Shown here piece after piece: positions 32,145 to 41,292 of a stretch of DNA of 59,441 nucleotides (position 1 is its first letter; the number at the start of each line of letters is the position of its first letter). The DNA is from an uncultured Oscillibacter sp. (GTDB taxonomy: Bacteria > Bacillota > Clostridia > Oscillospirales > Oscillospiraceae), in contig UQUC01000004.1 in the NCBI GenBank assembly GCA_900544105.1, positions 1 to 59,441 of the forward strand, read 5' to 3'. The notes under the pieces were generated by a model that saw nothing but the letters and a program-made list of their open reading frames with translations, did not search any database and had not been told where the DNA came from. A program made the position numbers and the translations under genes.

Positions 32145-34100
32145 TTACTCCTCAACAGGAGCGTCCTCCTCGTCAGCGGCGGGAGCCAGCAGAGCGCGGA
32201 TAGACAGGGAGATCTTCTGCTTCTCCTCGTCGATGGCAGTGATCTTGGCCTCAACGGTCTGGCCCTCGGAGAGAACATCCTCGGGCTTCTCGATGCGGCG
32301 GTCAGCGATCTGAGAAATGTGGATCAGGCCGTCCACGCCGGGAACCACCTCAGCGAATGCGCCGAAGGGCATCAGCTTGACAATACGGACCTCAGCGGTG
32401 TCGCCCACGCCGTACTTGTTCATGAACACCTGCCAGGGATCCACGCTGTGGTCCTTAGCACCCAGGGAGATCTTGTGCTTCTCAGCGTCGAAGGAGATGA
32501 CATACACATCCATGGTGTCGCCAACCTTGCAGATCTCGGCGGGGTTCTTGATGCGGCTCCAGGACAGCTCGGAGATGTGGACCATGCCGTCCACGCCGCC
32601 GATGTCCACGAACACGCCGTAGCTGGTCATGGACTTCACGGTGCCGGTGTAGTGCTTGCCCACCTCGATGGTGCTCCACACGGCCTCCTGAGCGGCCTTG
32701 CGGGCCTCGTCAGTGACGCTGCGGATGGAGCCCACCACGCGGCGGCGAGCACGGTTGACCTCGGTAATGCGGAGCTGGACCTTCTGACCCTTCATGGCAG
32801 ACAGATCAGCGCCGCGGGGCTGGCCGCTCTGAGAAGCGGGAACGAACACGCGGATGCCCTTGACGGAAACCACGATGCCGCCCTTGTTCTCCTCGGTGAC
32901 AGTGCCTTCCAGCACGGTCTTCTCCTCAACGGCAGTCTCAATGTTCTCCCAGATCTTCACAGCGTCCAGACGCTTCTTGGACAGCTCGGCATAGCCTTCC
33001 ACATCGTTGACGCGGACAACATAGGTCTCGACCTCGTCGCCCACCTTCACGATATCCTCGGGCTTAGCGCTGGGATCGTCGCTCAGCTCGCTGAGCTTGA
33101 TGTAAGCATACTGCTTAGCGCCAACATCCACCTGGACCTCGGTGGGGGTGATGGCGGTGACAATACCGGTTACCTTCTCTCCTGTATTTAAAGTTTTGAA
33201 AGACTGATTCAGCAGTTCCTCAAAGGACTCTTCCATGGCCTCGGTGCTCTTGATTTCTTCGCTCATCGTTGTTTTTACCTCCTTAATGATGCCCGCGGGT
33301 GTGGATGCGCCGGCCGTCAGCCCGGCAACACGGCAGCCTGCAAAGTCCGTGGCAGAAAGCTCGTCCACTCCTTCGATGGGAAGGACACGGGAACAGTTCT
33401 GCCGGCAGATCTCTGCCAGATGCTTCGTATTGGCGCTCTTATGGTCGCCAACCACCACCATCACGTCTACCTGCGCGGCGATCTCCGCCGCTTCGTTCTG
33501 ACGTTTACGCGTAGCATAACATATTGTATCAAAGATTTTTACGTTTGTACATTCTTTTTTTAGGATTTTGCAGGAACTTTCAAAAAGTTCACGAATACAG
33601 GTGGTCTGCGCCACGATACTCACGGGCATTTCCGGCTGAAAATTGCCGTTTTTGACCCATTCCGCCACAGCCTCCGGCCCCTGGAACACCAGCGGATGAA
33701 CGCACCAGCTGGCAAGTCCCATGACCTCCGGATGGTGCGGCTCTCCGATGATGACCACCTGCCGTCCCTCCTGCTCCGCCTGGGACACCAGTTCCTGAAT
33801 GTGGACCACGTTGGGACAGGTGGCGTTCACGCAGCGGACGCCCCGGGCCGCCAATCCGTCCAGTACGCTTTTCAGTTCTCCGTGAGACCGGATCACCACC
33901 GTATCCCCCGCCGCCAGCGTTTCAGGGCGGTCTGTTTTCCGGACGCCCCGGGCCGCCAGGTCATTGACCACATAGGTGTTGTGGATGAGGTCCCCCAGCA
34001 TCCAGCAACCCTTGGTCTCCTCCGCTGTTTTCTGGGCCAGCTCCACGGCCCGCTTTACGCCGTAGCAAAAACCGGCGCTTTCCGCCAGGATCACTTGCAC
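32145..34100 (-). CDS. ispH: IspH-ribosomal protein S1 fusion (HMBPP reductase/S1 RNA-binding)
   Basis: A 651-residue two-part protein known from Clostridia. Residues 1-280 are IspH, the [4Fe-4S] enzyme for the last step of the MEP isoprenoid pathway. The cluster cysteines are C12 (AGFCYG), one in VNATCPNV and one in FDTICYATRKRQ. Residues about 300-640 hold four S1 repeats, the third and fourth with the clearest motif (SYGVFVDIGGVDGMVHISEL and PFGAFAEVVPGVDGLIHISQ), which act in mRNA binding at the ribosome. The two parts are joined by an acidic linker. Its start overlaps the end of plsC by 10 bp, so cmk, plsC and this gene form one operon. Confidence 0.95.
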   Translation of the reverse strand: MQVILAESAGFCYGVKRAVELAQKTAEETKGCWMLGDLIHNTYVVNDLAARGVRKTDRPETLAAGDTVVIRSHGELKSVLDGLAARGVRCVNATCPNVVHIQELVSQAEQEGRQVVIIGEPHHPEVMGLASWCVHPLVFQGPEAVAEWVKNGNFQPEMPVSIVAQTTCIRELFESSCKILKKECTNVKIFDTICYATRKRQNEAAEIAAQVDVMVVVGDHKSANTKHLAEICRQNCSRVLPIEGVDELSATDFAGCRVAGLTAGASTPAGIIKEVKTTMSEEIKSTEAMEESFEELLNQSFKTLNTGEKVTGIVTAITPTEVQVDVGAKQYAYIKLSELSDDPSAKPEDIVKVGDEVETYVVRVNDVEGYAELSKKRLDAVKIWENIETAVEEKTVLEGTVTEENKGGIVVSVKGIRVFVPASQSGQPRGADLSAMKGQKVQLRITEVNRARRRVVGSIRSVTDEARKAAQEAVWSTIEVGKHYTGTVKSMTSYGVFVDIGGVDGMVHISELSWSRIKNPAEICKVGDTMDVYVISFDAEKHKISLGAKDHSVDPWQVFMNKYGVGDTAEVRIVKLMPFGAFAEVVPGVDGLIHISQIADRRIEKPEDVLSEGQTVEAKITAIDEEKQKISLSIRALLAPAADEEDAPVEE

Positions 34101-34750
34101 AGCGGCGCACCTCCTACCTGTTGCCCACCCAAGGCGTAAACCTCCCGCAGAAGATCATCTGCGATCTTCTGCATTTCCTCAGCAGTCCCCCGGCGGCCGG
34201 TATATACCGGCGTATAGGGCTGACCGATGATGATGCGTGTCCTGTGGAAGGTCCGCTTTTCTCCATCCACGAACACAGGCACCAGAATGGCGCCAGTACG
34301 GACGCCGATCACCGCCGCGCCGCTGTGGGCGTGAGCCGGCAGGCCGTCTGTCTTGCCGATGCCGTTCCGGATGGTGGTACCCTCCGGGAAGATCAGCAGA
34401 TTGTGGCCGCCCTGGATGGTCTGGATGGCGGTCTTCACCGCCTGAATATCCGCGCCGCCCCGGTTCACCGGGAATGCGCCCCCCACCCGGATGACCCATG
34501 CCAGAATGGGATTCCGGAACAGTTCCTCCTTGCCCATGACGCGAAGCCGGTAATCCATGGGCAGTGCCGTTGCCAGCACCAGAGGGTCCCAGTTGCTGGC
34601 GTGATTCGCCACCAGCAGCGCGCCGTGGCGAGGCAGGTTTTCCAAGCCCTGAACCGTGACCGGATGCAGCAGACGGCAGATCCACTTGGCAACCGTGAAG
34701 ATTAGAGGGAAAAACGGTCCAAAGGGCTGCGTTGTACGGGTCTCGTTCAT
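34091..34750 (-). CDS. plsC: 1-acyl-sn-glycerol-3-phosphate acyltransferase
   Basis: A 219-residue PlsC-like enzyme that acylates lysophosphatidate to phosphatidate at the membrane. It has the NHX4D-type block NHASNWDPL near residue 50 and the FPEGTTIRNG block near residue 120. The N-terminal hydrophobic stretch (FFPLIFTVAKWICRLL) probably anchors it. It overlaps cmk by 4 bp and ispH-rpsA by 10 bp, the usual clostridial cmk-plsC-ispH order. Confidence 0.92.
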   Translation of the reverse strand: MNETRTTQPFGPFFPLIFTVAKWICRLLHPVTVQGLENLPRHGALLVANHASNWDPLVLATALPMDYRLRVMGKEELFRNPILAWVIRVGGAFPVNRGGADIQAVKTAIQTIQGGHNLLIFPEGTTIRNGIGKTDGLPAHAHSGAAVIGVRTGAILVPVFVDGEKRTFHRTRIIIGQPYTPVYTGRRGTAEEMQKIADDLLREVYALGGQQVGGAPLCK

Positions 34751-35424
34751 CGGCTCGTCCTCTCGTGAATGATCCGGAGGATCGCTTCCTCACTCTGTTG
34801 GAAGTCCAGCTCCGTGGTATCCAGCAAAACGGCGTCCTCCGCCTGCTTCAAGGGTGCCGCTGCCCGGTGGGAATCGTTAAAGTCCCGCTGGCGCATTTCC
34901 TCCAGCACCTTTTCGTAGCTTTCCGGCGTTCCCCGCTGCTCCAGTTCCCGGAAGCGGCGCATGGCCCGTTCCTCCACGGAGGCCGTCAGGAAGATCTTCA
35001 CTGTGGCATCCGGCAGGACCACGGTCCCGATGTCCCGGCCGTCCATCACCACGTTGTTTTCCCGGGCCAGTTTCCGCTGCATTTCCAGCAGGTGCGCCCG
35101 CACCGCCGGATGGGCGGAGACCGCGGAGGCATACAGAGAAATCTCCGGCAGACGGATCTGATCCGTCACATCCGCACCGTTCAGCGTCATGTGCTGCAAG
35201 CCGTCCTTTCCGTAATGCAGGCCGATCTCCAGCTCCGGCAGCAGCGCGGCAGCGGCCTCACCGTCCTTGGGGTCCACACCCTTGGAAAAGGCGGCATAGC
35301 CGATGGTGCGGTAAATGGCGCCGGTATCCACATATAAATAACCCAGAGTTTTGGAAACGCTTTTCGCCAGCGTGCTCTTTCCGGCGCCGGATGGTCCGTC
35401 AATGGCAATACTGATGGTTTTCAA
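34747..35424 (-). CDS. cmk: Cytidylate kinase
   Basis: A 225-residue CMP/dCMP kinase. P-loop IDGPSGAGKSTLAK is at residues 8-21, followed by YVDTGAIYRTIG, the NMP-binding VVMDGRDIGTVVLPDA and the lid arginines in RDFNDSHR. Length normal. It makes CDP and dCDP for nucleic acid and lipid synthesis. First gene of the cmk-plsC-ispH/rpsA run. Confidence 0.96.
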   Translation of the reverse strand: MKTISIAIDGPSGAGKSTLAKSVSKTLGYLYVDTGAIYRTIGYAAFSKGVDPKDGEAAAALLPELEIGLHYGKDGLQHMTLNGADVTDQIRLPEISLYASAVSAHPAVRAHLLEMQRKLARENNVVMDGRDIGTVVLPDATVKIFLTASVEERAMRRFRELEQRGTPESYEKVLEEMRQRDFNDSHRAAAPLKQAEDAVLLDTTELDFQQSEEAILRIIHERTSR

Positions 35425-35438
35425 TGCTGTTCTCTCCT

Positions 35439-36683
35439 TTATTCCTTCTCATTCGCGGCGGACTGTCCCGCCAGGCGGCCGGTGGCCCAGGCGATCTGTA
35501 AGTTAAAGCCGCCGGTATAGGCGTCGGTATCCAGCAGTTCTCCCGCGAAATACAGATTTTTAACAAGCTTGGACTCCATGGTTTTGGGGTCCACCTCCCC
35601 TACCTTCACCCCGCCGGAGGTGACGATGGCGTCCGTCACGGGACAGGGGGCGGAAACCTCCACGGGAAAATGCTTCAAAACCCACAGCAGGCTTTGCCGC
35701 TGCTCCCGGGTCAGGTCATGGACCTTCTGCCGTCCGGGGATACCGGACAGCTCAATGACCACCGGGATCAGCTTCTGAGGCAGCAGATCGTCCAGACCGT
35801 TCTGGAAATCATGGTTGGCATATTTGGCGAAATCTGCCAGCAACCGCTTGTCCAGCTGCTGCTCATCCAACGCAGGCTTCAGGTCGATCTCCAGCAGATA
35901 ACGCTTTTTGGTAAAATACCGCATATGGGCGGAGGCCGACAGCACCAGCGGACCGCTGACGCCAAAGTGCGTAAACAGCAGCTCCCCGAAATCCGTATAG
36001 ATCTTCTTATCGTTTTCAAAGACCGTCAGGCTCACGTTCCGCAGGCTCAAGCCCTGCAAGCGGACACAGGGGATCCCCGCCGCGATGATTCCCTGCAAGG
36101 GCACCAGAGACCCTTGCAGCGGCGTGACGGTATGCCCCGCTTCAGCCGCCATCCGGTGACCGTCTCCGGTGGAGCCGGTGGCCGGATAGCTGACGCCGCC
36201 GGTAGCCAGCACCACCGCCTCAGCGGGATAGCGTCCCCGCTCCCCAACAACGCCGCAGACCGCGCCGTCCTCGATCTCCAGGGCCGACGCCCGGTCCCGG
36301 ATGACCTGCACCTTCAGGGCCTTCAGCCGCCGTTCCAGTGCGGCGCTGATGTCAAACGCGCTGTCGCTGACGGGAAACACCCGATTTCCCCGCTCGGTTT
36401 TCAGCGGGACGCCCAGCTTCTCAAAAAAATTCATCGCATCAGCGCTATTAAAGCGGTTAAAGGCACTGTAAAGGAATTTTCCATTACGTGGAATATTGGC
36501 CAACAGCCCCTCAATATCGGTATTGTTGGTCACGTTGCACCGGCCCTTACCGGTGATATTCAGTTTTTTTCCCAACCGCTCGTTGGGTTCCAGCAGAGTG
36601 ACCTGCGCCCCCTGCTCCGCCGCTGAAACAGCGGCCATCATTCCGGCGGCGCCGCCGCCGATGACTACGATCTTTTTATTCAT
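35439..36683 (-). CDS. HI0933-family flavoprotein (NAD(P)/FAD-dependent oxidoreductase)
   Basis: A 414-residue flavoprotein of the HI0933/BaiN-like family. The N-terminal FAD-binding Rossmann motif is IVVIGGGAAGMMAAVSAAEQG; GKGRCNVTN follows, and ATGGVSYPATGSTGDGH lies near residue 170. The C-terminal motif LLDTDAYTGGFNLQIAWATG is characteristic. Its substrate is unknown in most bacteria. The start at ATG 36683 overlaps the end of the RpiR gene by 8 bp, so they are coupled. Confidence 0.88.
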   Translation of the reverse strand: MNKKIVVIGGGAAGMMAAVSAAEQGAQVTLLEPNERLGKKLNITGKGRCNVTNNTDIEGLLANIPRNGKFLYSAFNRFNSADAMNFFEKLGVPLKTERGNRVFPVSDSAFDISAALERRLKALKVQVIRDRASALEIEDGAVCGVVGERGRYPAEAVVLATGGVSYPATGSTGDGHRMAAEAGHTVTPLQGSLVPLQGIIAAGIPCVRLQGLSLRNVSLTVFENDKKIYTDFGELLFTHFGVSGPLVLSASAHMRYFTKKRYLLEIDLKPALDEQQLDKRLLADFAKYANHDFQNGLDDLLPQKLIPVVIELSGIPGRQKVHDLTREQRQSLLWVLKHFPVEVSAPCPVTDAIVTSGGVKVGEVDPKTMESKLVKNLYFAGELLDTDAYTGGFNLQIAWATGRLAGQSAANEKE

Positions 36684-37539
36684 CGTCCGCACCGCCGAAT
36701 ACATCGTACTGATCCCACAGTCGTTCCAGCGTGGTAAAGGTCTCCGTCACATCCGTGCCCATCTTGGTGGCGATCCCCACCAACAGAGCATTGATGAGTG
36801 ACATGGGCGCCGTCATGGAATCAATAAAGGACAACATCTCGCTGGGAGCCAGCAACGCCGCGCTGGACATCTGCGCCACCGGAGACTGCTTCTGATCCGT
36901 GATGGCGATGATCTCCGCTCCACGGGACCTGGCGAAGCGGGCCGCGTTGATGGTGTCCTTGGAATACCGGGGGAAACTGAACGCGATCATCACGTCCCCC
37001 TCTCCACTACGGAACAGCTGCTCAAAGATCTCACCGGCGGCGCTGGCCTGTACCAGTGTCACGTTTTCAAAGATCATCTGCATGTAAAAATACAGGTAGC
37101 CCGCCAGATGGGTAGAGGACCGTGCCCCCAAAATATAGATATGCCGGGCATGGACGATCTTCTCCACAGCCGTCTGAAAGGTGTCCCGGTCCTCATCCAT
37201 GGAGATCTGCCGCAGATTTTCAATATCCGCCTGCAATACGCTGCTGAGCACATCCCGGTCATAAATATTTTCCGCCGCCTGGATCCGCTGTGTCGAGGTC
37301 AGACGGCTCCGGGCCATCTCCTGCAATGCTTTCTGCATGGAGGGATAACCGTCAAAGCCCAGCTCCGCGGCAAAGCGGACCACCGTGGATTCGCTGACCT
37401 CCGTCAGCTTTCCCAGCTTGCTGGCCGTCATGAACGCCGCCTGATCATAATGGTCCAGGATATAGCGTCCAATTCGTTTTTGCCCCTTTGAAAAGGTGGA
37501 AAGGTTGTCCTCGATCGTATGTAACACACTTTTTGCCAT
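36676..37539 (-). CDS. MurR/RpiR-family transcriptional regulator
   Basis: A 287-residue regulator. The N-terminal HTH_6 domain spans residues 1-78 (LTEVSESTVVRFAAELGFDGYP). The C-terminal SIS domain, about residues 120-260, should bind a sugar phosphate (YILGARSSTHLAGYL, then GDVMIAFSFPRYSKDT). Such proteins control sugar-phosphate or amino-sugar pathways. No obvious target is adjacent apart from the flavoprotein gene. First gene of its unit. Confidence 0.9.
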   Translation of the reverse strand: MAKSVLHTIEDNLSTFSKGQKRIGRYILDHYDQAAFMTASKLGKLTEVSESTVVRFAAELGFDGYPSMQKALQEMARSRLTSTQRIQAAENIYDRDVLSSVLQADIENLRQISMDEDRDTFQTAVEKIVHARHIYILGARSSTHLAGYLYFYMQMIFENVTLVQASAAGEIFEQLFRSGEGDVMIAFSFPRYSKDTINAARFARSRGAEIIAITDQKQSPVAQMSSAALLAPSEMLSFIDSMTAPMSLINALLVGIATKMGTDVTETFTTLERLWDQYDVFGGADDE

Positions 37540-37654
37540 GATTTTCTTCCTCCGGCGGCACGCAACGCCGCGTTTGATTCCGGGGGCTATTCTACCATAC
37601 TTTCCGCCGGATTGAAACTGATTTCTTCACTTTTTTCCCTGCGTTTTTCATAAA

Positions 37655-37677
37655 AAATAGCCGCAATGCGGCTATTT
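37655..37677 (-). terminator. Terminator after the pseudouridine synthase gene
   Basis: A perfect 10-bp stem (AAATAGCCGC/GCGGCTATTT) with 3-nt loop, followed by TTTTTTATG on the minus strand. Confidence 0.85.
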
Positions 37678-37718
37678 CAAGGATGTGACAAAACCTGACT
37701 GCTTTCTTTGGAAAGCGG

Positions 37719-38426
37719 TCATTCCTCTTTCAGTCCCGTGATCTCCTCCGCTGTTAAGTACCGCCACTGACCCAACGGCAGCGTCCCAAGTTCCAAACAG
37801 TGCTCCCGCACCCGCTGGAGCCGCAGGACCTCCAGATCGCACTGAGCGCACATCCGCCGGATCTGGCGGTTCCGCCCCTCGTGGATGGTCACGCTCAGCT
37901 CTGCCCGGTTTCCCTTCCGGCTCAGTTCGCGCACCTCCGCAGGGCGGATAGGCAGCCCTGCCACGTCCCGGATGCGGCTCAGCCGTTCTGCCGCGTGTTC
38001 CACAGGCCCGAACACCGTCACCCGGTACTCCTTGGACACCTCATGGCTGGGGTGTAACAGTCGTTGGGTCAAGGCCCCGTCATTAGTCAGCAGAAGCAGG
38101 CCCTCTGAATCCCGATCCAGTCGGCCTACGGGATAGACCCTTGTGGAAACGCCGGTCAGCAGGTCCATCACCGTTTTCCGGCCCTGCTCGTCAGACACGG
38201 TGGTCACATAGCCTCTGGGCTTATTCAGCATCAGGTACACTGCCTCCGGTTCCCGTCCCAGAGGAACACCGTCCACCCGGATGTCGTCCGTCTCCGGGTC
38301 GGCCTGCTGGCCCAACAGGGCGATCGCTCCGTTGACGGTGACCCGCCCGGCGGTGATATACCCTTCTGCTGCCCGGCGGGAACAGACCCCGGCAGCGGAC
38401 AGCAATTTTTGCAATCGTTCTTTCAT
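37719..38426 (-). CDS. rluB: Pseudouridine synthase, RluB/RsuA family
   Basis: A 235-residue enzyme that isomerises a uridine in 23S rRNA, with an N-terminal S4 domain (LQKLLSAAGVCSRRAAEGYI) and a synthase domain with catalytic Asp in GRLDRDSEGLLLLTNDG. EGRNRQIRRMC near residue 185 is typical of the RluB/E/F branch. The conventional start is ATG 38426. An upstream in-frame ATG at 38459 overlaps the D,D-carboxypeptidase stop as ATGA and would add 11 residues. Confidence 0.9.
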   Translation of the reverse strand: MKERLQKLLSAAGVCSRRAAEGYITAGRVTVNGAIALLGQQADPETDDIRVDGVPLGREPEAVYLMLNKPRGYVTTVSDEQGRKTVMDLLTGVSTRVYPVGRLDRDSEGLLLLTNDGALTQRLLHPSHEVSKEYRVTVFGPVEHAAERLSRIRDVAGLPIRPAEVRELSRKGNRAELSVTIHEGRNRQIRRMCAQCDLEVLRLQRVREHCLELGTLPLGQWRYLTAEEITGLKEE

Positions 38427-38455
38427 TTTGATCCCTGATCCCGCCTCACGGCGGG

Positions 38456-39550
38456 TCATTCATCCTTCAATTCCAATTTCAGTCCAGCCAAAGCGGAGGA
38501 CACCTTGGGCATTACTGTCCGCCCCGCCACCAGCGACACCCGGCCGACCTCCGTCCCATTCAGGCAGAACACCGCCGCTCCCACGGTTTTCCCGGCAGGG
38601 ACCGGCGCCCGCAGCGGCCCATCCAGACAGATCCGCGTAGTCAGTCCTTCCGTTTCCGCTGCCGGATAACAAAAGCCCGCCCCCGCGATCAGCGGCACTG
38701 TGGGGCTGACGCCGCCACTGACGGACGCCTGCGTCAAAGCCTGTCCCCGGACGGCACAGGTCCGGGTGGGGTAAGTGGAAAAGCCGTACTCATACAGCGA
38801 TCGATGGTCCGCCCAATCGTTGCCATCCTGTAAGGTCACGGTGATGAGCCTCTGGCCGTTTTTCTCCGCACAGCTCACCAGTGTCCGGCCAGCCGCCTTC
38901 GTATATCCCGTTTTCAATCCCAGACAGCCGTCCACATAATGCAGCAGCTTGTTGTGGTTCGTCATGGTCCGTCCCCCGATGGTGACAGACCGAGTGGAGG
39001 CGATCCGCATCAGGGTCTTGTTTTTCAGTGCGGCCTGGGCCAGCTTTGCCATGTCCCGTGCGGTGGAATAGTGCTGTTCGTCATCCAGGCCGTTGGGGTT
39101 GGCGAAGGAGGAATGTTCCATCCCCAGCTCCCGGGCCTTTTCGTTCATCAGGGCTACAAAGCCCTTGACGCTGCCGCCCACATGCTGGGCCACCGCCACC
39201 GCCGCATCGTTGCCGGAACACAGCAGCACCCCGTATAACAGCGTTTCCAGTGTCAGGGTCTCCCCCTCCGTAAGGTACATGGCCGAGCCTTCCGTATACG
39301 CCGCCTCCCGGCTGACCTTCACGCTGTCGTGGAGATCTCCCTCCTCGATGGCCACCAGTGCTGTCAGGATCTTGGTGGTGCTGGCGATAAGCATTTTCCG
39401 GTCCGCGTTCCGCTCATAGAGCACCCGGCCGCTGTCCGCGTCCATTAAAATCGCAGAGGTAGCAGAGGTCTCCACAGCCAAAATCCGACAAGGGAATATA
39501 CTATACAGGCACAGCACCGCAAGGGTGCAGCAAAGAAACCGCCGGTTCAA
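38456..39550 (-). CDS. D-alanyl-D-alanine carboxypeptidase (penicillin-binding protein, S11)
   Basis: A 364-residue DacF/DacB-type enzyme that trims the terminal D-Ala from peptidoglycan peptides. A signal peptide covers residues 1-25 (FLCCTLAVLCLYSIFPC). Active-site motifs are STTK (SxxK) near residue 57, SGN near residue 112 and KTGYT near residue 214. The C-terminal part is a PBP5-like beta domain ending in a weakly amphipathic tail. Its location near gerW and scpAB matches the dacF-type gene order of spore formers. Confidence 0.93.
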   Translation of the reverse strand: MNRRFLCCTLAVLCLYSIFPCRILAVETSATSAILMDADSGRVLYERNADRKMLIASTTKILTALVAIEEGDLHDSVKVSREAAYTEGSAMYLTEGETLTLETLLYGVLLCSGNDAAVAVAQHVGGSVKGFVALMNEKARELGMEHSSFANPNGLDDEQHYSTARDMAKLAQAALKNKTLMRIASTRSVTIGGRTMTNHNKLLHYVDGCLGLKTGYTKAAGRTLVSCAEKNGQRLITVTLQDGNDWADHRSLYEYGFSTYPTRTCAVRGQALTQASVSGGVSPTVPLIAGAGFCYPAAETEGLTTRICLDGPLRAPVPAGKTVGAAVFCLNGTEVGRVSLVAGRTVMPKVSSALAGLKLELKDE

Positions 39551-39594
39551 AAGGCATCACGCTCCAAAGCTGAGATGTCTTTAGTATACCCAGA

Positions 39595-39987
39595 TCAAAC
39601 CGTTTCGTCCCCGTCTTTTTTATCGAAAAATTTTCCGATCTTGTCTACAATATCCGGTGCCATATCCACAATACGGTCCACGGTGGACACCGGCGGCACC
39701 GCCACGGGCATCACGCGGGTGGTTCCGTCCTTGATGACCAGAAAAGCCACCGGGTCGATCTTCACACCGGCGCCGCCGCCACCGCCGAAATTGTTCTGGC
39801 CCGGCTTGCCGTAATCCCCGCCGCCGCTGCCGAAGCCGAAGCTGACTCTGGAAATGGGGATCAGGGTCACCCCGTCCGGCGTGGTGATGGGCGCGCCTAC
39901 AATATTGTTGGCGTCCACCATCTCCCGAACCTTCTCCATCGTGGAATTCATCACATCACGCAGCGGGCTTTTCTTTTCCATGTCCAT
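39595..39987 (-). CDS. gerW: Sporulation protein YtfJ/GerW
   Basis: A 130-residue GerW family protein needed for normal spore germination in Bacillus. The domain has VGAPITTPDGVTLIPISRVSFG and a glycine-rich loop FGSGGGDYG followed by FGGGGGAGVKIDP, then VAFLVIKDG. The start ATG 39987 is chosen because AAAGGA is 8 bp upstream; the in-frame ATG at 39996 sits against that site. It overlaps the end of the DUF2953 gene by 32 bp, matching the ytfI-ytfJ pair of Bacillus. Confidence 0.9.
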   Translation of the reverse strand: MDMEKKSPLRDVMNSTMEKVREMVDANNIVGAPITTPDGVTLIPISRVSFGFGSGGGDYGKPGQNNFGGGGGAGVKIDPVAFLVIKDGTTRVMPVAVPPVSTVDRIVDMAPDIVDKIGKFFDKKDGDETV

Positions 39988-40630
39988 TCGATTCATCCTT
40001 TCCGACTGGTGCTTGTTTTTTCTTCTTCATATAGGCCAGAAGCCACCGCAACCCAGGGACTGCCATAGTCATGCCGATCCGCAGCAGCGTACCGATCCGG
40101 GTAGAAAACCCGATGCTTCCCAGGATTTTTGTCTCCTCCGCAGTAAAATCAATATCCAGGTGGATATACGGCCGGGGGATCACCAGCAGCTGTTCCAGCA
40201 CCGGCATCCCGGTCCAGACGGCCCCGTGCAACTCGCCGTACAGTTGCGCGGCGTCCGCAGGTTCCGCCTGTCCCCCTAAAATAATGGACACATCCAGCGG
40301 ATCGATCCGTACGCCCCGGCGGGTACGGCGCAGCGCCTTTTTCAGCGGCGGCCACATTGCCTTCCATGCGTCCCGGATGTCACTGAGCGTGGGCTTCGGG
40401 AACGCTTTCTTCGGCTTCTCCTGCTTTTGCGTCTGCTTTTTCTGCGTTTCTTCCGACTTTTTTTCGTTTTTCGGCGTTTTTTTCTTTTCCGGAAGTACCT
40501 GAAATTTCAAAAAGCCAAACCGGGCACTGACCGTCAGCTCCTCGTCGAACCGGATCAACACGCCCACTCGCGTCAGACACAGCAGCAGGACCACAAACAA
40601 CAGGATCCCCAAAATCCACCATTCGATCAC
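39956..40630 (-). CDS. DUF2953 membrane protein (YtfI-like)
   Basis: A 224-residue protein with one N-terminal membrane segment (WWILGILLFVVLLLCL), a Lys/Glu-rich spacer near residues 48-75 and the DUF2953 core with LYGELHGAVWTGMPVLEQ and PYIHLDIDFTAEET. Function unknown; paired with gerW/ytfJ in spore formers. Probably in one operon with scpB upstream. Confidence 0.85.
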   Translation of the reverse strand: MIEWWILGILLFVVLLLCLTRVGVLIRFDEELTVSARFGFLKFQVLPEKKKTPKNEKKSEETQKKQTQKQEKPKKAFPKPTLSDIRDAWKAMWPPLKKALRRTRRGVRIDPLDVSIILGGQAEPADAAQLYGELHGAVWTGMPVLEQLLVIPRPYIHLDIDFTAEETKILGSIGFSTRIGTLLRIGMTMAVPGLRWLLAYMKKKKQAPVGKDESNGHGKEKPAA

Positions 40631-40654
40631 AGCTGCTGCCCCCTCTCCAAGCTT

Positions 40655-41284
40655 TTACACGTCCGCAGGTTCCCCGGCGCCGGTCTGTACCGGCGCTTCC
40701 GTGTCCCCCATGGGATCTACCACCTCACCGGCTTCGTTCAGCCGCATCTGCCCATCCTCGCCGATATCGTCCGGCAGCTCTGGTAGTTCCTTCAGGCTGG
40801 ACAGATGGAACGCCCGCAGGAACTGCTTGGTGGTGCGGTACTGACGAGGCCGCCCTGGTACCTGTAACCGGCCACATTCCTCGATCAGTCCCCGGTCCAG
40901 CAGCAGTCCCACGGTATAGGAGCTGTCCACGCCCCGGATCTGATCCACATAGGCCCGTGTGGTAGGCTGGTAGTAGGCGATGATGGTCAAAACCTCCAGT
41001 GCGGGCTGGCTGAGCTTGGCCGGCTTGCGGATCTCAAATGCCTTACGGATGGCCTCCGCGTAGTCCGGTGCGGAGCAAAGCTGCCAGCTGTCATCGATCT
41101 TTAAAAGTCGGATGCCCCGGCGCTCGTAAGCGTAGTAGTCCATCAGCTTTTGAAGCAGCTGTTCCACCGTGGGCCGGTCAATATCCAGTGCCACGCAGAT
41201 CCGATCCACCTGCACCGGTTCCCCGGAGGCGAACAGGATCGCCTCCAACGCGGATTCAAGTTCCTTTCTATCCATGTCAGCCAC
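40655..41284 (-). CDS. scpB: Segregation and condensation protein B
   Basis: A 209-residue ScpB, the kleisin-binding winged-helix subunit of SMC-ScpAB. The family signature PALEVLTIIAYYQPTTRAYVDQIRG is near residue 92, and GRPRQYRTTKQFL near residue 146. GTG 41284 is taken as start because AAGGAG lies 4 bp before it; ATG 41275 is the alternative. It lies 8 bp after scpA. Its C-terminus has an acidic tail. Confidence 0.93.
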   Translation of the reverse strand: MADMDRKELESALEAILFASGEPVQVDRICVALDIDRPTVEQLLQKLMDYYAYERRGIRLLKIDDSWQLCSAPDYAEAIRKAFEIRKPAKLSQPALEVLTIIAYYQPTTRAYVDQIRGVDSSYTVGLLLDRGLIEECGRLQVPGRPRQYRTTKQFLRAFHLSSLKELPELPDDIGEDGQMRLNEAGEVVDPMGDTEAPVQTGAGEPADV

Positions 41285-41292
41285 GGTTCTCC

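Noticed and set aside
30535..33191. Two long plus-strand frames (471 and 414 codons)
   Set aside because: They lie antisense to the CoA-transferase and ispH-rpsA genes, which have full sets of family motifs.
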